The notes beneath the pieces are model-generated. The model did not search any database, was not told the DNA's origin, and saw nothing but the letters and a program-made list of their open reading frames with translations. The position numbers were made by a program, and so were the translations under genes. Below are positions 1-7,770 of a stretch of 64,000 bases of DNA, piece by piece. The DNA lies in the NCBI RefSeq assembly GCF_022374895.2, contig NZ_CP092423.2, forward strand, positions 4,588,001 to 4,652,000, read 5' to 3'. The DNA comes from Mycobacterium lentiflavum (GTDB taxonomy: Bacteria > Actinomycetota > Actinomycetes > Mycobacteriales > Mycobacteriaceae). The first letter of the stretch is position 1. Each line of letters begins with the position of its first letter.

Positions 1-1047
1 CGGCGCTTTCTTGCGGACAAGGCACCGATTTCGGGCCACGTACGCGGGCTGCTCGACGATCCGGCCGGTGTCGACGACGCGGTCTGGCGTGGCCTGGCCG
101 ACCTTGGCACCACCGGGCTGTTGGTGCCCGAGGAATACGGCGGTGCCGGGATGACGATGGTCGAGGCCGGCGTCGTGGCCGAAGAGCTCGGCGCTGCCCT
201 GCACCCGGGACCGTGGCTGTCCACCGCGGTGGCTGCACCGCGCACGTTGACCCGGCTCTGCGACAGTGCCAGTGCCGCAACGCTTCTGGCTGGAATCGCC
301 GACGGGACGACCATTGCCACCGTCAGCTTCCTGGACTTCGGGAACGTCGCGGTCGACGCATGCGGTAACGACGTGGTCCTGCGAGGCGAGCTTGGCGACG
401 TACCCAATGCCGCGGCGGCCGACGTGCTGCTGGTGCTGGCCGAGGATGCAAACGGCACCGCGCTTTTCGCGGTGAACACCGACTCTTCGGCGGTTTCCGC
501 AGCGCCCGAGCGCGGTATCGATCAGACCCGCAAGCAGTTTCGCGTCCAGCTCGACGGCGCGCCCGCGCAACGACTGGCCACGGCTGCACCGACCGATGTC
601 GCCGCGGTGATCGACGACCTGCTGATCGCCACCGCCGCCGACGCGCTCGGCGCCGCCCGCGCGGTGATGGATCTCGCCGTCGAATACGCAAAAGTCAGAA
701 AGCAATTCGGTCAGGTCATCGGGTCGTTTCAGGCGGTCCAGCACTTGTGCGTCGACATGTACGAGACGGTCGAACTGGCCCGCAGCGGGGTGGTCCACGC
801 GCTGTGGGCCGCCGACGCCCTCGGATCCGACGAACGCCATCTCGCCGCCCTTCGGGCCAAGGCGTTCGCCGGGCGACTGGCGACCGTGGGCGACACCGCG
901 ATCCAGGTGTTCGGCGGGATCGGCTACACCTGGGAGCACGACGCGCATCTCTATCTCAAACGCCTGCTGAGCTGGAGCGCACTTCTCGGCAGACCGGACC
1001 GGTATCTCACTGAACTCGGTGCGCGCCTTGCCAACAGGAGTCACTGA
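1..1047 (+). CDS. acyl-CoA dehydrogenase, 5' end outside window
   Basis: The reading frame is open from the first base, so the N-terminus lies upstream; about 348 residues are visible. It is an FAD-dependent acyl-CoA dehydrogenase that would introduce a 2,3 double bond into an acyl-CoA thioester. The C-terminal helical domain is clear: a KVRKQFGQVIGSFQAVQH segment near 700-745, and the family signature QVFGGIGYTWEHDAHLYLKR at 903-962, whose Glu falls where many family members place the catalytic base. The visible N-terminal part has the LLVPEEYGG motif of the alpha domain. The stop overlaps the next start (ATGA), so it is translationally coupled to the nitroreductase. The substrate cannot be read from sequence; the neighbouring SDR and TetR suggest lipid or sterol catabolism. 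Confidence 0.9.
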   Translation, partial: RRFLADKAPISGHVRGLLDDPAGVDDAVWRGLADLGTTGLLVPEEYGGAGMTMVEAGVVAEELGAALHPGPWLSTAVAAPRTLTRLCDSASAATLLAGIADGTTIATVSFLDFGNVAVDACGNDVVLRGELGDVPNAAAADVLLVLAEDANGTALFAVNTDSSAVSAAPERGIDQTRKQFRVQLDGAPAQRLATAAPTDVAAVIDDLLIATAADALGAARAVMDLAVEYAKVRKQFGQVIGSFQAVQHLCVDMYETVELARSGVVHALWAADALGSDERHLAALRAKAFAGRLATVGDTAIQVFGGIGYTWEHDAHLYLKRLLSWSALLGRPDRYLTELGARLANRSH

Positions 1048-1694
1048 TGGACATCGAATACCTGCTGACCGCCACCCGCTCCGCGCGCAAGACCCTTGAC
1101 CTCGACGCGACGGTGGATCTCGAGGACATTCGCGAGTGCCTGCGCATCGGCCTGCAGGCGGCCAACGGCTCGAACTCGCAGGCCTGGCGCTGGCTGGTGG
1201 TCGCCGATCCGAAGAAGCGCGAAAAGATCGCGGAGCTGTACCGCGACGCGTACCTCAAGCGGGTCGGCGGTCAGCTGCTCGCCGACCTGCTGCCGGGTGG
1301 CACGCCGGAGAGCCGGCTGATGTCGTCAACGGAGTGGCTGGTCGAGAACATGGCGAAGGTTCCGCTGTTGGTAATCCCAAGCTATCAGCCCTACTTGCCG
1401 CGTGTCGACGGCGACGAATCGTTTCACCTGGCCACGTTGTACGGGTCGATCTTCCCCGCGGTGTGGAATTTTCAGCTGGCCCTGCACACTCGCGGCTACG
1501 GCACCTGCGTCACGACCCTGCACCTGCACCACGAGCAGGAGGTGGCCGAACTGCTCGGGATTCCGCCGACCTTCGTCCAGGGCGCGCTGCTGCCAGTGGG
1601 CCGGCTGCGAGCGGGACATACCTTCTCCCCCGCTCCGCGACGGCCTCTCGACGAAGTGGTCGCGGTGGACAGTTGGGACGGTCCCGGGCTCTAG
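1047..1694 (+). CDS. nitroreductase family protein
   Basis: A 215-residue protein of the FMN-dependent nitroreductase fold. The N-terminal RSARKTL segment and AANGSNSQAWRWLVV, the family's substrate-pocket and FMN-phosphate region, are visible at residues 10-50. A C-terminal GIPPTFVQGALLPVGRL segment resembles the usual family ending. The start overlaps the preceding stop by one base, giving an operon with the acyl-CoA dehydrogenase. The physiological substrate is unknown; in this setting it may reduce an enone or quinone-like intermediate rather than a nitro compound, which is inference. About 150 bp of regulatory DNA follows. Confidence 0.8.
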   Translation: MDIEYLLTATRSARKTLDLDATVDLEDIRECLRIGLQAANGSNSQAWRWLVVADPKKREKIAELYRDAYLKRVGGQLLADLLPGGTPESRLMSSTEWLVENMAKVPLLVIPSYQPYLPRVDGDESFHLATLYGSIFPAVWNFQLALHTRGYGTCVTTLHLHHEQEVAELLGIPPTFVQGALLPVGRLRAGHTFSPAPRRPLDEVVAVDSWDGPGL

Positions 1695-1714
1695 GGCCTT
1701 AGAATGGCTGTCAC

Positions 1715-1728
1715 CGCTGTTAACAGCG
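1715..1728. promoter_or_regulatory. 14-bp perfect palindrome, candidate operator of the tandem TetR
   Basis: CGCTGTTAACAGCG is a perfect inverted repeat about 33-46 bp upstream of a TAGCCT box at 1761-1766 and about 120 bp upstream of the TetR gene. The CTGTT/AACAG half-sites partly resemble the AACTGT...ACAGTT repeat upstream of the SDR gene at 3193-3211. TetR proteins commonly bind palindromes near their own gene, so autoregulation is a reasonable inference. Confidence 0.5.
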
Positions 1729-1797
1729 CATTTGAGCCGCTTTCCGGACGGGCAATCTGATAGCCTTTAACAAAGATTTGGTTCGGCAGGAGGACGA

Positions 1798-1845
1798 ATG
1801 CGCAGGTTGGCACCGTCGCAGTCCTCTCGACTTGTGACCCGTTAG
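1798..1845 (+). CDS. 15-codon upstream ORF in the tetR leader
   Basis: ATG at 1798 follows an ideal Shine-Dalgarno AGGAGG (1788-1793) with 4 nt spacing and ends at TAG (1843-1845), two bases before the TetR start. A TAGCCT box at 1761-1766 would place the transcript start near 1773, so this leader is the first thing translated. The peptide would be MRRLAPSQSSRLVTR. The regulator gene itself has no Shine-Dalgarno, so its translation may depend on termination and reinitiation at this leader. No homology is claimed. Confidence 0.4.
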   Translation: MRRLAPSQSSRLVTR

Positions 1846-1847
1846 CC

Positions 1848-3149
1848 ATGCCCAAAGCCGAAACCTTGGCCAAGGGAAAGCGGGCCACCGATCGCCTTGG
1901 TCCGGCCGACAATTCCGGGACACGGCGCACCGAGATCCTGCAAACCGCCGCATCTTTGATCGCATCCTCGGGATTGCGAACCTCGTTGCAGGAGATCGCC
2001 GACGCGGCAGGGATTCTGCCCGGAAGCCTCTATCACCATTTCGAATCCAAAGAAGCGATCCTCATCGAGCTGATCCGCCGCTATCAGGACGACCTGCACC
2101 ACATCGGGGAAAAGGCCCAGGCGAGACTGGACGACGCCGATTCGCGACCGCCCGCCGAGCAAATCATCGAGCTGGGATCGGCGGTCGCCAACTGCGCCGT
2201 GCACCATCGCGCCGCCCTGCAGATGTCGTTCTACGAGGGACCGAGCGCGGACCCCGAATTGATGAACCTGACCCGGAATCAGTCCGTCGCGGTGCAAGCG
2301 GCAATGGTGCAAACGCTGCGCGCCGGCCGGTGGAGTGGCTACATCAAGCCGGACATCGATCTGCCCACGCTGGCCGACCGCATCTGCCAGACCATGCTGC
2401 AGGTCGGGCTCGACGTCATGCGGCACAACTCTCCGCCCGACCAGGTGGCGGAACTCCTGTGCCGAATCATCTTGCAGGGCTTGGCCGCCCGGCCACCCAC
2501 CGATGCGGCATTGGATCGGTCAGCCGCCTTCGCGGCCGCCAGCGCCGTCATCGAATCGTGGGCCGATGACAGCGAGGCCGATCCCAGCGACAAGGCCGCC
2601 CATGTCCGCGCCGTCGCACGAACCGAATTCGGCCGCAAGGGTTATGAAGCCACCACCATCCGCGACATCGCGTCGGCAGCGGGCCTTGGTACCGGCACCG
2701 TGTACCGGGTGATCGGTTCCAAGGACGAACTTCTCGACTCGATCATGGAATCGTTCGGGCAGAAGGTCGAGGCGGGCTGGGTCAGCGTGCTGCGCTCGGA
2801 TGCCACGCCGATCGAGAAGCTGGACGCGCTGAGCTGGATCAACGTCAATGCGCTGGACCGATTCTCCGACGAATTCCGTATTCAGCTGGCCTGGATGCGG
2901 CTATCGCCGCCGACGGCGAATCCGGGCTGGTCCTATCCCACCCGGCTACGGCAGATGAAATCATTGCTCTCCGAAGGGATCCGCTCCGGCGAGATCCGTA
3001 TCGACGCTCCCTCCACCGCGATGCTGGCGCGCTGCGTCATCAGCCTGCAGTGGATACCGGAGAACATCCTGCGCGATGTCGGCAAGCGGCCGGCGCTGGT
3101 GCACACCCGCGACACCGTTTTGCGCGGTGCCGCCGTGCGCGGCAAGTAA
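1848..3149 (+). CDS. tandem two-domain TetR family transcriptional regulator
   Basis: At 433 residues this is about twice the usual TetR length because it holds two complete DNA-binding units. The first covers about residues 25-85 (TRRTEILQTAASLIASSG...GSLYHHFESKEAIL). The second begins near residue 250 (AHVRAVARTEFGRKGYEATTIRDIASAAG...TGTVYRVIGSKDELL). Each helix-turn-helix is followed by its own all-helical ligand-type domain. The ATG at 1848 lies two bases after the stop of a short leader ORF. It sits between the dehydrogenase/nitroreductase operon and the SDR gene, with palindromes on both sides, and probably represses one or both. A covalently linked pseudo-dimer could recognise asymmetric sites; that is inference. 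Confidence 0.88.
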   Translation: MPKAETLAKGKRATDRLGPADNSGTRRTEILQTAASLIASSGLRTSLQEIADAAGILPGSLYHHFESKEAILIELIRRYQDDLHHIGEKAQARLDDADSRPPAEQIIELGSAVANCAVHHRAALQMSFYEGPSADPELMNLTRNQSVAVQAAMVQTLRAGRWSGYIKPDIDLPTLADRICQTMLQVGLDVMRHNSPPDQVAELLCRIILQGLAARPPTDAALDRSAAFAAASAVIESWADDSEADPSDKAAHVRAVARTEFGRKGYEATTIRDIASAAGLGTGTVYRVIGSKDELLDSIMESFGQKVEAGWVSVLRSDATPIEKLDALSWINVNALDRFSDEFRIQLAWMRLSPPTANPGWSYPTRLRQMKSLLSEGIRSGEIRIDAPSTAMLARCVISLQWIPENILRDVGKRPALVHTRDTVLRGAAVRGK

Positions 3150-3192
3150 GCAAGACCGCCTAATTCAATCCGGACCCGCTATTGAGCCAAAT

Positions 3193-3211
3193 AACTGTTA
3201 CCCATACAGTT
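3193..3211. promoter_or_regulatory. inverted repeat AACTGT-N7-ACAGTT upstream of the SDR gene
   Basis: The 6-bp arms (3193-3198 and 3206-3211) flank a 7-nt spacer. The repeat is 45 bp upstream of the SDR start and 44 bp after the TetR stop. The half-site shares CTGT with the 14-bp palindrome upstream of tetR, which suggests recognition by the same regulator. A further CAGTT occurs at 3215-3219. Confidence 0.45.
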
Positions 3212-3255
3212 GAGCAGTTAGAACCTCGTTGGCTTTATCCGAGAAGGGGATTTCC

Positions 3256-4098
3256 ATGACCATTGTCGATCGGTTGCGCTACGACGGCAAGCGCGCTCTC
3301 GTTGTCGGTGGCGCGACTGGCATGGGCGCCGCGGCGGCTAAGTCAGCAGCCGAGCTTGGTGCCGAAGTCATCGTGCTGGACTACGCACCGGTGGACTATA
3401 AAGTCGCCCAATCCGTCCAGGTCGACCTGCGTGATCCCGCCTCGATTGACTCCGCTCTCGACCAGATCACGGGTCCCATCCACGCGGTGTTCTCCGCGGC
3501 CGGCGTCGCCGACGGCACGATCGACTTGATGAAGATCAACTTCATCGGCCACCGCCATCTGATCGACCGCCTGCTGGAGCGCAACCAGCTTCCCAACGGC
3601 TCGGCCATCTGCTTCATCTCGTCGGTCGCCGGCATGGGCTGGGAGAACGACCTGGACCTGATGCTGGAGTTCCTGGAGACGCCGGACTTCGCGGCGGCCG
3701 TGGAGTGGTGCCAGGCACACGAGGCCGAAGGGATCAACCACTACGGGACCAGCAAGAAGGTGATCAACACCTACGTGGCCACCCAGGGCTACCCGCTGGC
3801 GAAGAAGGGCATTCGCATCAACGCGATCTGCCCCGGGCCGACCGACACCCCGCTGGCCCAGGCCAACGCGGACCTGTGGCTGTCGTTCGCCCAGGACTAC
3901 CGCGATGAGACCGGCTCCAAGGTGCACACCCCGGAGCAAATGGGCGACGTGATGGCGTTCCTCAACAGCGAGGCCGCCTGCGGCGTCAGCGGTATCACCC
4001 TGCTGGTTGACTCCGGTCACACGATGGCCTCTATGACAGGTGCCTATGCGCCGGGCAAGCCGATCATCGACATCATCATGGGCAAGATCAAGCTCTAG
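3256..4098 (+). CDS. short-chain dehydrogenase/reductase, coenzyme-dependent alcohol/ketone oxidoreductase
   Basis: A classical SDR of 280 residues. The N-terminal cofactor motif GGATGMG is at residues 16-22. The central Ser lies in FISSVAGMG and the catalytic Tyr/Lys pair in HYGTSKK. An acidic residue after beta-2 (VLDYAP) favours NAD(H). ATG at 3256 was chosen over the upstream TTG at 3229 because GAGAAGGGGA lies just before it and the Rossmann motif then sits at the normal distance. The pattern resembles 3-alpha-hydroxysteroid dehydrogenase/carbonyl reductase-like SDRs, but the substrate is not determinable. It is followed by the tandem repeat tract. Confidence 0.85.
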   Translation: MTIVDRLRYDGKRALVVGGATGMGAAAAKSAAELGAEVIVLDYAPVDYKVAQSVQVDLRDPASIDSALDQITGPIHAVFSAAGVADGTIDLMKINFIGHRHLIDRLLERNQLPNGSAICFISSVAGMGWENDLDLMLEFLETPDFAAAVEWCQAHEAEGINHYGTSKKVINTYVATQGYPLAKKGIRINAICPGPTDTPLAQANADLWLSFAQDYRDETGSKVHTPEQMGDVMAFLNSEAACGVSGITLLVDSGHTMASMTGAYAPGKPIIDIIMGKIKL

Positions 4099-4101
4099 AT
4101 A

Positions 4102-4376
4102 GCGAGCGCGGCGTAGCCGGGCGAAGTCGGGTCGCCACCATCGGACCTAGTGGCGATCGCGAGCGCGGCGTAGCCGGGCGAAGTCGGGTCGCCACCATCG
4201 GACCTAGTGGCGATCGCGAGCGCGGCGTAGCCGGGCGAAGTCGGGTCGCCACCATCGGACCTAGTGGCGATCGCGAGCGCGGCGTAGCCGGGCGAAGTCG
4301 GGTCGCCACCATCGGACCTAGTGGCGATCGCGAGCGCGGCGTAGCCGGGCGAAGCGGGTCGCCACCATCGGACCCG
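4102..4376. repeat. 57-bp tandem repeat (VNTR-like), four full copies and a partial fifth
   Basis: The unit begins GCGAGCGCGGCGTAGCCGGG and recurs at 4102, 4159, 4216, 4273 and 4330, exactly 57 bp apart. The first four copies are essentially identical. The fifth lacks one T (GAAGCGGG instead of GAAGTCGGG) and diverges after GGACC near 4373. It occupies the whole space between the SDR stop and the next gene. Because 57 is a multiple of three, it produces long spurious frames with a 19-residue repeat on the minus strand. Such minisatellites are used as strain-typing loci in mycobacteria. Confidence 0.93.
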
Positions 4377-4383
4377 GCCGCGC

Positions 4384-4389
4384 TACCGT
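4384..4389 (+). promoter_or_regulatory. -10 box TACCGT of a probable leaderless transcript
   Basis: TACCGT matches TANNNT and ends 7 nt before the ATG at 4397, so transcription would start at or next to the A of ATG. The GGAG at 4391-4394 lies too close to the start to act as a Shine-Dalgarno. The promoter directly abuts the last VNTR copy. Confidence 0.5.
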
Positions 4390-4396
4390 CGGAGGC

Positions 4397-5035
4397 ATGG
4401 CACGCGTCATCGTCTTCGGCGGACACGGCAAGGTCGCACTGCAGCTGGCTCGCATCCTGAGCGAGCGAGGCAATCAGGTGACGTCCGTCTTCCGCAATCC
4501 CGATCACCGCGACGATGTCGCCGCCGCCGGCGCTGAACCGGTGGTTGCCGACATCGAGCAGCTGGACACCAACGCGCTGGCCGAGCTGCTGCCCGGACAC
4601 GACGCGATCGTCTTCTCGGCCGGTGCTGGCGGCGGCAATCCGGCGCGCACCTATGCCGTCGACCGTGACGCCGCGATCCGGGTGATCGATGCCGCCGCCC
4701 AGGCCGGCGTCAAGCGGTTCGTGATGGTGTCCTATTTCGGTGCCGGTCCGGATCACGGTGTGCCGCAAGATGATCCATTCTTCGCCTACGCGGAGGCCAA
4801 GGCCGCCGCGGACGCCCATCTGCGAGCGAGCGCGCTGGACTGGACGGTGCTGGGTCCCGGCCGGCTCACGCTGGAACCGGCGACCGGCAAGATCGTCGTC
4901 GGCGCGGGCCAGGAGGTTTCGCGGGCCGATGTCGCGCTCGTCGTGGCCGCCGCCCTGTCCGATGATTCGACGATCCGGCGGACCATCGGATTCAACAATG
5001 GAGACGTCCCGATCGCCGAGGCATTGGCGGGCTGA
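4397..5035 (+). CDS. NAD(P)-binding protein, atypical SDR (NmrA/YwnB-like)
   Basis: A 212-residue one-domain Rossmann protein with the dinucleotide motif FGGHGKVALQLA at residues 7-18, the ADIEQLD acidic turn and a FVMVSYFGAG strand. The usual YxxxK pair is replaced by YAEAKAAAD, as in atypical SDRs of the NAD(P)H-binding group. These are often redox sensors or flavin/quinone reductase-like proteins; the specific function is unknown. The start is fixed by the Rossmann motif, which begins only a few residues in. It is probably transcribed alone from the promoter next to the VNTR. Confidence 0.75.
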   Translation: MARVIVFGGHGKVALQLARILSERGNQVTSVFRNPDHRDDVAAAGAEPVVADIEQLDTNALAELLPGHDAIVFSAGAGGGNPARTYAVDRDAAIRVIDAAAQAGVKRFVMVSYFGAGPDHGVPQDDPFFAYAEAKAAADAHLRASALDWTVLGPGRLTLEPATGKIVVGAGQEVSRADVALVVAAALSDDSTIRRTIGFNNGDVPIAEALAG

Positions 5036-5097
5036 CTAAACTTCTTCTCGCAACTGGTTTGCGTGCGCCGCACCCGCGGCGCAAGCATCGAGCGAAG

Positions 5098-5291
5098 CAA
5101 GCATTGATCACGCTTCGTGAGAGGGAACCCGGTGAGAATCCGGGACTGTCCCGCAACGGTATGCAGGAACGAACGCCGTCAATAGGCACTGGTCGCAAGA
5201 CTGGGAAGCGACGGCCACTAGGAGCACCACCAGGTGCGCGCCTGCGAGTCCGGAGACCTGCCAGCTGTGCCGGGCGCGCCGCGCCCGGCGG
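5098..5291 (+). ncRNA. cobalamin (AdoCbl) riboswitch in the metE leader
   Basis: Conserved aptamer blocks occur in order: GAGAGGGAACCCGGTGAGAA at about 5119-5138, TCCGGGACTGTCCCGCAACGG next, a GGCCACTAGGAG junction near 5214-5225, and the B12 box GAGTCCGGAGACCTGCC at 5246-5262. It lies in a 330-nt leader directly upstream of metE. B12-riboswitch control of the cobalamin-independent methionine synthase is known in mycobacteria: when B12 is plentiful MetH suffices and metE is shut down. The outer boundaries are approximate. Confidence 0.92.
5269..5289 (+). terminator. GC-only hairpin after the B12 box, candidate expression platform
   Basis: GCCGGGCGC (5269-5277) pairs perfectly with GCGCCCGGC (5281-5289) across a 3-nt loop. 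It begins seven bases after the B12 box. No U-run follows, so it would be a tail-less intrinsic terminator of the mycobacterial kind, or a structural helix of the riboswitch. Confidence 0.4.
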
Positions 5292-5427
5292 CTCATCGCC
5301 TCGTGGAATGGGCGTTTGGCTGCAGCCGTTGGCGGTAAGTACCTGCAAGAAAAAGGGTGCTCACCGCGGCAGGATCGGCTGTACGTCCGCCGGCGGTGAC
5401 CACCATGCCGATTGAAGGACGAATATC

Positions 5428-7698
5428 GTGACTCCCCAACCATTCACCGCAACTGTCGTCGGCTCTGCCCGCATCGGCCCGAAACGCGAACTCAAGCGCG
5501 CGACCGAGGGTTATTGGAAAGGCCGAACCAGCCGAACGGAACTGGAAAAGGTCGCCGCCACCCTGCGCCGCGACACCTGGAAGGGCTTGGCCGACGCCGG
5601 GTTGGACTCGGTGCCGGTGAACACGTTCTCGTACTACGACCAAATGCTGGACACCGCGGTCATGCTGGACGCGTTGCCGGCCCGGGCCGCACAGGTTCCC
5701 GACGACCTGGACCGCTACTTCGCCGCCGCGCGCGGCACCGCCGACGTCGCGCCGCTGGAGATGACCAAGTGGTTCGACACCAACTACCACTACATCGTTC
5801 CCGAGATCGAGCCGGCGACGAAGTTCACGCTGAACCCCGACAAGGTGCTCTCCGAGCTGAAAGAGGCTCTCGAGCAAGGCATTCCGGCGCGCCCGGTCGT
5901 CATCGGTCCGATCACGTTTCTGTTGTTGAGCAAGGGCGTCAACGGTGGTGGCGCGCCGATCGAGCGGCTGCAGGAGCTGGTGGGAATCTATACCGAACTG
6001 CTGAGCCTGCTCGCCGAGAACGGCGCGCAGTGGGTACAGATCGACGAGCCGGCGCTGGTCACCGACATCTCCCCCGACGCCCCCGCGCTGGCCGAAGCTG
6101 TCTACAACGAGCTGGGCAAGGTGAGCAACCGGCCCGCGATCTACGTCGCTACCTACTTCGGTGACCCCGGCGACTCGCTAGGGGCGCTGGCCCGCACGCC
6201 CGTCGAGGCGATCGGTCTCGACCTGGTGTACGGCGCCGACACCGCGATCGCCGCGGTGCCGGAGCTGGCCGACAAGACCCTAGTGGCCGGCATCGTCGAC
6301 GGACGCAACATCTGGCGCACCGACTTGCAGGCGGCGCTGAGCAAGCTGGCCACGCTGCTGGGTTCGGCCGCCAACATCGCGGTGTCGACGTCGTGCTCCA
6401 CGCTGCACGTGCCGTATTCACTGGAACCGGAGACCGGCCTCGACGACGCGCTGCGCAGTTGGCTGGCATTCGGCCAGGAGAAAGTGGCCGAGGTGGTGAC
6501 GCTGTCCCGAGCGCTGCACGAGGGCCGCGACGCGGTCGCCAAAGAGATCGCGGCCTCCAGTGCCGCCGTCGCCTCCCGCAGAAAGGATCCGCGGCTGCAC
6601 AACGATCAGCTCCGATCCCGGATCAACGAGATCGTCGCCACCGGTACGCACCGCGGTGACGCGGCGCAACGGCGGACCAGCCAGGACGAGCGGCTGCACC
6701 TGCCGCCGCTGCCGACCACCACGATCGGGTCGTTTCCGCAGACCGTCGAGATTCGCAAGGCCCGCGCCGCGCTGGTCGCCGGCGAGATCGACGAGGCCGA
6801 GTACGACAAGCGGATGAAGCAGGAGATCTCCGACGTCATCAAGCTGCAGGAGCAGCTTGGCCTCGACGTGCTGGTGCACGGTGAGCCCGAGCGCAACGAC
6901 ATGGTGCAGTACTTCGCCGAGCAGCTGGACGGCTTCTTCGCCACCAAGAACGGTTGGGTGCAGTCCTACGGCAGCCGCTGCGTGCGGCCGCCGGTGCTCT
7001 ACGGCGACGTCATCCGCCGACAGCCGATGACGGTGGAATGGGCCAAATATGCGCAGTCCCTAACCGACAAACCGGTCAAGGGCATGCTGACCGGCCCGGT
7101 GACGATCCTGGCGTGGTCGTTCGTCCGCGACGACCAGCCGCTGGCCGACACCGCCAACCAGGTGGCACTCGCGATCCGCGACGAGACGGTGGATCTGGAG
7201 TCCGTCGGCATCGCGGTCATCCAGGTCGACGAGCCCGCGCTGCGCGAGCTGCTGCCGCTGCGTCGGGCCGATCAGGAGGACTACTTGCGTTGGGCCGTCG
7301 GATCTTTCCGGTTGGCCACCTCCGGTGTCGCCGACTCGACTCAGATCCACACGCACCTGTGCTACTCGGAGTTCGGCGAGGTGATCGGCGCGATCGCCGA
7401 CCTGGACGCCGACGTCACGTCCATCGAGGCGGCGCGCTCACACATGGAGGTGCTGGACGACCTGAACGCGGTCGGCTTCGCGAACAGCGTGGGCCCGGGC
7501 GTCTACGACATCCACTCACCGCGGGTGCCAAGCTCCGGCGAGATGGCCGAGTCGCTGCGGGCCGCGCTGCAGGCTCTGCCTGCGGAGCGGCTGTGGGTCA
7601 ACCCCGACTGCGGGCTCAAGACGCGCAACACCGACGAGGTGACCGCGTCGCTGCAGAACATGGTTGCTGCCGCGCAGGAGGTGCGCGCGGGGGTTTGA
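5428..7698 (+). CDS. metE: 5-methyltetrahydropteroyltriglutamate--homocysteine methyltransferase (cobalamin-independent methionine synthase)
   Basis: The 756-residue length matches the family. It transfers the methyl group of 5-methyl-tetrahydrofolate to homocysteine. Zinc ligands are in place: H643 and C645 in HTHLCYSEFGE, E667 in SIEAARSH and C728 in NPDCGLKTR. The N-terminal half, the duplicated barrel, begins with TVVGSARIGPKRELK. GTG at 5428 is preceded by GAAGGACGAA, a usable ribosome site. It is monocistronic, preceded by the cobalamin riboswitch and closed by a hairpin shared with the convergent neighbour. The M. tuberculosis counterpart is Rv1133c. Confidence 0.97.
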   Translation: MTPQPFTATVVGSARIGPKRELKRATEGYWKGRTSRTELEKVAATLRRDTWKGLADAGLDSVPVNTFSYYDQMLDTAVMLDALPARAAQVPDDLDRYFAAARGTADVAPLEMTKWFDTNYHYIVPEIEPATKFTLNPDKVLSELKEALEQGIPARPVVIGPITFLLLSKGVNGGGAPIERLQELVGIYTELLSLLAENGAQWVQIDEPALVTDISPDAPALAEAVYNELGKVSNRPAIYVATYFGDPGDSLGALARTPVEAIGLDLVYGADTAIAAVPELADKTLVAGIVDGRNIWRTDLQAALSKLATLLGSAANIAVSTSCSTLHVPYSLEPETGLDDALRSWLAFGQEKVAEVVTLSRALHEGRDAVAKEIAASSAAVASRRKDPRLHNDQLRSRINEIVATGTHRGDAAQRRTSQDERLHLPPLPTTTIGSFPQTVEIRKARAALVAGEIDEAEYDKRMKQEISDVIKLQEQLGLDVLVHGEPERNDMVQYFAEQLDGFFATKNGWVQSYGSRCVRPPVLYGDVIRRQPMTVEWAKYAQSLTDKPVKGMLTGPVTILAWSFVRDDQPLADTANQVALAIRDETVDLESVGIAVIQVDEPALRELLPLRRADQEDYLRWAVGSFRLATSGVADSTQIHTHLCYSEFGEVIGAIADLDADVTSIEAARSHMEVLDDLNAVGFANSVGPGVYDIHSPRVPSSGEMAESLRAALQALPAERLWVNPDCGLKTRNTDEVTASLQNMVAAAQEVRAGV

Positions 7699-7708
7699 CG
7701 GTCGATAG

Positions 7709-7770
7709 CGCCGAGCGTCACGCCAGCGTGGCGCTCGGGCTTCGGCGTCACTCTGGCGTGACACTCGGCG
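7709..7770. terminator. inverted repeat between convergent metE and the DUF3556 gene, bidirectional terminator
   Basis: CGCCGAGCGTCACGCCA (7709-7725) pairs with TGGCGTGACACTCGGCG (7754-7770) with one mismatch. The loop also holds a shorter GAGCGTCACGCC/GGCGTCACTC echo. The second arm lies inside the 3' end of the minus-strand gene, whose stop codon is at 7748-7750, so the hairpin spans both 3' ends. Confidence 0.6.

Noticed and set aside
4102..4376. CRISPR array
   Set aside because: Units are directly adjacent and identical, with no spacers, and no cas genes are nearby.
4088..4819. Minus-strand frame with a 19-residue repeat over the VNTR
   Set aside because: The repeat unit is a multiple of three, so one frame stays open by chance; it also runs antisense through the NAD(P)-binding gene and has no start signals.
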